NCBI RefSeq assembly: GCF_000682715.1
Contig: NZ_AWFH01000062.1
Coordinates: 1-64,000 of the forward strand
Direction: 5' to 3'
Source of the DNA: Hyphomonas atlantica corrig.
GTDB lineage: Bacteria; Pseudomonadota; Alphaproteobacteria; Caulobacterales; Hyphomonadaceae
Length of the DNA: 64,000 nt
Positions 60,181-64,000 of this stretch are shown here, one piece after another (the first letter of the stretch is position 1; each line of letters begins with the position of its first letter). Below the pieces are notes generated by a model. It had not been told where the DNA came from. It ran no database searches and saw nothing but the letters and a program-made list of their open reading frames with translations. The translations under genes were made by a program, and so were the position numbers.

Positions 60181-60212
60181 AAAACGCCCTGATCGATTGA
60201 TCGGGGCGTTTT
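60181..60212 (+). terminator. Intrinsic terminator after clpX
   Basis: Fourteen-base arms, AAAACGCCCTGATC and GATCGGGGCGTTTT, pair with one G-U around a GATT loop, followed by more T residues (TTTTCTT). The A/T ends make it readable from both strands. It lies 25 bases after the clpX stop. Confidence 0.9.
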
Positions 60213-60269
60213 CTTGTATACGGGCCTGTTGAGCTTAGAGCCCGTCTTTTCTCGAATATCTGATAAAGA

Positions 60270-60299
60270 AGAGGCCGGTATCTTGCGATACCGGCCTCT
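60270..60299 (-). terminator. Intrinsic terminator after glnA
   Basis: A perfect 13-bp stem (AGAGGCCGGTATC / GATACCGGCCTCT) with a 4-base TTGC loop. On the minus strand it is followed by a T-rich run (TCTTTATC), so it should end the glnB-glnA transcript 30 bases after the glnA stop. Confidence 0.85.
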
Positions 60300-60328
60300 A
60301 CAAGGGTTAGAGGAGAGAGAACAGGCCC

Positions 60329-61732
60329 CTAGACCTTGTAGTACATGTCGAATTCCACCGGATGCGGGTGGAGTTCATAGCGCATGTTCTCTTCCATCTT
60401 GAGCTCAATATAAGCATCGATCTGGTCGTCATCGAACACGCCGCCCTTGGTAAGGAATGTACGGTCTGCATCGAGCGCTGCAAGCGCTTCTCGCAGTGAG
60501 CCGCACACTTGCGGGATCGACTTCGCCTCTTCAGGCGGCAGATCATAGAGGTCTTTGTCCATCGCGTCGCCAGGATGGATCTTGTTCTCGATGCCATCGA
60601 GGCCAGCCATGAGCAGGGCAGCGAAAGCGAGATACGGGTTCGCGGTCGGGTCCGGGAAGCGCGTTTCGATACGCTTTGCTTTCGGATTGGAACCGAATGG
60701 GATCCGGATGGAAGCAGAACGGTTGCGAGCCGAATAGGCAAGCATAACCGGAGCTTCATAACCTGGAACCAGGCGCTTGTAGCTGTTCGTTGAAGGGTTG
60801 GTCAGAGCATTCAGCGCGCGAGCGTGCTTGATGATGCCGCCGATGTAATAAAGGCAGGTCTCAGAAAGGCCGGCATACTGGTCGCCCGCGAACAATGGCT
60901 TGCCGCCGGACCAGATGGACTGATGAACGTGCATACCAGAGCCATTGTCGGCAAACATTGGCTTCGGCATGAATGTCGCTGTCTTGCCGTACGAAGCCGC
61001 CACGTTGTGGATGACATATTTGTACAGCTGAAGGCGGTCAGCCATCGTTGTAAGGGTTGAGAACTTCAGACCAAGCTCATGCTGTGCCGGAGCCACCTCA
61101 TGGTGATGCTTCTCTGGGTGTAGGCCAATGTCACCCATAACGGACAGCATTTCTGAACGCATGTCCTGCTCAGAGTCGACTGGCGGTACCGGGAAATATC
61201 CACCCTTCGGACCCGGGCGGTGACCCATGTTGCCCATTGGGTATTCTTTATCCGTATTTGCCGGCAGCTCGGTCGAGTCGAAGCTGTATCCTGTCTTGTG
61301 TGGATCGGTGGACCAACGGACATCGTCAAAAACAAAGAATTCCGCTTCTGGGCCGAAGAACACGGTGTCGCCAACGCCGCTCGACTTTACATAGGCTTCT
61401 GCCTTCTTGGCGGTCGTGCGCGGGTCGCGATTGTATGCCTGTCCGGAGATCGGATCGAGAATATCGCACATCACTGCCAGCGTTGTCTGCTGGAAGAACG
61501 GGTCAATGATCGCACTGCTGGTGTCAGGCATGAGAACCATGTCGGACTCGTTGATGGCTTTCCAGCCAGCAACAGATGATCCGTCGAACATTTGGCCCTC
61601 GGTGAAGAAGTCATCTTCGACCATGTCCTTATGGAAAGACACGTGCTGCATCTTGCCGCGCGGGTCCGTAAAGCGAAGGTCGACGTACTGAACGTCTTCA
61701 TCCTTCATGAGTTTAAGCAGATTTTCGGCCAT
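60329..61732 (-). CDS. glnA: Glutamine synthetase, type I
   Basis: Makes glutamine from glutamate, ammonia and ATP. The 467 residues fit GSI-beta dodecamers. Motifs: FDGSSVAGW near the N-terminus, [10 protein letters not shown] (active site), the ATP loop in [19 protein letters not shown], and the adenylylation tyrosine Y396 in DLYDLPPEE. So activity should be switched by GlnE-type adenylylation. It follows glnB on the same strand after 66 bases. Confidence 0.98.
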   Translation of the reverse strand: MAENLLKLMKDEDVQYVDLRFTDPRGKMQHVSFHKDMVEDDFFTEGQMFDGSSVAGWKAINESDMVLMPDTSSAIIDPFFQQTTLAVMCDILDPISGQAYNRDPRTTAKKAEAYVKSSGVGDTVFFGPEAEFFVFDDVRWSTDPHKTGYSFDSTELPANTDKEYPMGNMGHRPGPKGGYFPVPPVDSEQDMRSEMLSVMGDIGLHPEKHHHEVAPAQHELGLKFSTLTTMADRLQLYKYVIHNVAASYGKTATFMPKPMFADNGSGMHVHQSIWSGGKPLFAGDQYAGLSETCLYYIGGIIKHARALNALTNPSTNSYKRLVPGYEAPVMLAYSARNRSASIRIPFGSNPKAKRIETRFPDPTANPYLAFAALLMAGLDGIENKIHPGDAMDKDLYDLPPEEAKSIPQVCGSLREALAALDADRTFLTKGGVFDDDQIDAYIELKMEENMRYELHPHPVEFDMYYKV

Positions 61733-61798
61733 TGGAATTTGCCCTCCAGTAAACAGCTCTTTTTCGTATGGGTATTCGTAATTAAACGCGCAGCCTTT

Positions 61799-62492
<694 letters not shown>

Positions 62493-63032
62493 ATGCTGTA
62501 TTTGATCCGACACGGCGAAGCTGCGGCCGGCTGGGGGAATCACCCCGACCCTGACCTTAGCGACCTTGGACGTCGTCAAGCGGATGCCGTAGCTCACGAA
62601 CTCGAGGCGTTTGGCATCCAGCACATCATATCAAGCCCAATGAAAAGGTGCCGACAAACGGCACGTCCTCTGGAAGAGCGACTAGATATTGACGCAGAAG
62701 TCGTAAACGAAGTTTCAGAGATACTGACACCCCCGGGAATTGAGGATCGCGTAGCCTGGCTTCGTGATTTCATGGGCGGGACGTGGGCCTCTGAAGCAAA
62801 ATCGCATGTTGAGTGGCGTGATGCGATCGTTCGCAAACTACTTATCATTCCAGATAATACAGCGGTGTTCAGCCACTTCGTCGCCATTAATGCGGTCGTG
62901 AGCAAATTGCAGAACAGGCCGGAGGCGCGCGTTTTCAGTCCTACATATTGCTCCGTCACTGTGCTGAAGCGCGTCGGGGATCAACTGGAAGTACAGCGAT
63001 TAGGGAGCGAATCTGAAACTCGCGTGCTATGA
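62493..63032 (+). CDS. SixA-like histidine phosphatase
   Basis: A phosphohistidine/phosphatase-superfamily protein of 179 residues. The RHG catalytic motif is at residues 6-8 (LIRHGEA), and the second histidine is in VFSHFVAINA. The short single-domain form and SSPMKRCRQTARPL resemble SixA, which dephosphorylates phospho-His in E. coli signalling, but small-molecule phosphatases look similar. I start at ATG 62493 with AAGGGGGA seven bases before. The next gene, nnr, begins nine bases after the stop in the same frame. Confidence 0.85.
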   Translation: MLYLIRHGEAAAGWGNHPDPDLSDLGRRQADAVAHELEAFGIQHIISSPMKRCRQTARPLEERLDIDAEVVNEVSEILTPPGIEDRVAWLRDFMGGTWASEAKSHVEWRDAIVRKLLIIPDNTAVFSHFVAINAVVSKLQNRPEARVFSPTYCSVTVLKRVGDQLEVQRLGSESETRVL

Positions 63033-63041
63033 GCCAGTCTT

Positions 63042-64000
63042 ATGGGCAGACCTATACTTACACCGCAGGAAATGCGGGCCGCTGAAGAGAAGCTCTTTTC
63101 GACCGGCGTGGACAGCTTCAAGTTGATGCAGCAGGCAGGCAATGCCGTTGCAGAATTCGTGCATGCAAATTGGCCCGAGGGGAGGATACAGGTTCTTTGT
63201 GGTCCCGGCGGAAATGGCGGAGACGGATTTGTGGCTGCAGCCGCGCTCGCCAAACTCTGGCGAGATGTCGACGTTTATTGTCTTGTGCCAGCCGAAAAGC
63301 TTGAAGGAGACTCCGCTAAAGCAGCTGCTGAATGGGGCGATGAGATCAAGCCGCTTGAAGCTGCATTGGATGCGCCACATGACATCGTCCTGGATGCCCT
63401 CTTCGGAGGTGGGCTTTCCCGACCACTGGAAGGAGCAGCTGAAAAACTGGCAGCGCGCGGCGGGCGAGTCATTTCGATAGATGTGCCTTCGGGAATTCAT
63501 GGCGAGTTGGCAAAGCCTTTGGGTGCGTGTTTCCGCGCCGAAGGCACGATCACCTTCGCAGCACTCCGCCCAGCACATGTGTTGATGCCGAGTGCCGCGT
63601 ATTGTGGCGGCGTGTTCGTGGCAGATATTGGAGTGCCGGTCCAAACCAGTCTTTTGGAGAACTCCCCTTTGTTGTGGGGACGTAGGCTTCCTCAACCGGG
63701 GCAGGGCAGCCACAAGCACGCGCGCGGGCATCTGGCAGTCGTGAGTGGCAACATTATCTCCACAGGCGCCGCGCGCCTCGCAGGTCGCGCTGGTCTTCGC
63801 GCAGGCGCGGGCCTCGTCACAATGTTATCCCCGCCCGACGCTATCGCTGTAAATGCCAGCCATTTGACGGCGGTCATGCTGAAGGAAGTCGCAGATGCTG
63901 AGCAATTGCGCGCAGCCATCGAGTCGGCGAGTGTCGTGATTTTGGGGCCTGCTGCTGGCATCAACACCTCAACCAGGGAAAATGTGGAATGCTTGCTCTC
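63042..64000 (+). CDS. nnr: Bifunctional NAD(P)H-hydrate epimerase/dehydratase, partial
   Basis: Repairs hydrated NAD(P)H. The frame runs open to the window end (about 319 codons), so the C-terminus is missing. The N-terminal YjeF_N epimerase domain has LTPQEMRAAEEKLF, MQQAGNAVA, GPGGNGGDGFVAA and SIDVPSGIHG. From about residue 210 the ADP-dependent dehydratase starts (SHKHARGHLAVVSG, then AGLRAGAGLVTML), with GPAAG just before the cut. The start is ATG 63042, the first in-frame ATG after the upstream stop. Closeness to glnB is common in alphaproteobacteria. Confidence 0.95.
   Translation, partial: MGRPILTPQEMRAAEEKLFSTGVDSFKLMQQAGNAVAEFVHANWPEGRIQVLCGPGGNGGDGFVAAAALAKLWRDVDVYCLVPAEKLEGDSAKAAAEWGDEIKPLEAALDAPHDIVLDALFGGGLSRPLEGAAEKLAARGGRVISIDVPSGIHGELAKPLGACFRAEGTITFAALRPAHVLMPSAAYCGGVFVADIGVPVQTSLLENSPLLWGRRLPQPGQGSHKHARGHLAVVSGNIISTGAARLAGRAGLRAGAGLVTMLSPPDAIAVNASHLTAVMLKEVADAEQLRAAIESASVVILGPAAGINTSTRENVECLL

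Overview
The window is chromosomal core genome of an alphaproteobacterium, most likely a marine or aquatic member of Caulobacterales/Hyphomonadaceae. Pointers are an Entner-Doudoroff operon with glucokinase inside it, a complete 14-gene nuoA-N set followed by birA, coaX and RNase J, a NuoE with a long C-terminal extension, lipid A genes using LpxI, and a glnB-glnA pair facing nnr. The family assignment is inference from gene order and protein flavour; no 16S gene is present. No insertion sequence, prophage, CRISPR array or island boundary is visible, and base composition and gene style look even throughout.

Layout. 1-830: a carboxymuconolactone-decarboxylase-like protein (minus) and tRNA-Trp. 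832-9348: carbon catabolism, namely a GH13 alpha-glucosidase, a convergent LacI-type regulator, then zwf-pgl-edd-glk-eda, which carries glucose to pyruvate and glyceraldehyde-3-phosphate. 9382-11808: purB (minus) and a secreted repeat protein with a peptidoglycan-binding domain. 12047-27059: respiratory complex I, nuoABCDEFGHIJKLMN, with a 26-codon frame fitted exactly between nuoD and nuoE. 27056-37771: birA, coaX, rnj, mce, a DUF1467 gene, proS, lolC/E, lolD and dnaE, still on the plus strand with only short gaps.

37917-52121: the translation and envelope block rpsB-tsf, pyrH-frr-uppS-cdsA-dxr-rseP-bamA-skp-lpxD-lpxA-lpxI-lpxB. Many genes here overlap by 1 to 4 bases. It joins ribosome recycling, undecaprenyl and phospholipid precursors, the isoprenoid entry step, outer-membrane protein assembly and lipid A synthesis. 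The fabZ gene usually found between lpxD and lpxA is missing.

52133-58030: a less ordinary accessory stretch. On the minus strand are pirin, an M28 peptidase lipoprotein, rlmJ and a stand-alone SelD-type FAD oxidoreductase; an alpha/beta hydrolase lipoprotein diverges from pirin. 58143-60155: clpP and clpX, with a good RpoH-type promoter candidate before clpX. 60329-62137: glnB-glnA (minus). 62493-64000: a SixA-like phosphatase and the first part of nnr, cut by the window end.

I found no convincing undescribed multi-gene system. The best leads are small: the 23-residue tandem-repeat protein, the mini-ORF between nuoD and nuoE, the purB terminator lying inside the end of eda, the palindromes upstream of the LacI gene and zwf, and the orphan SelD-like oxidoreductase.
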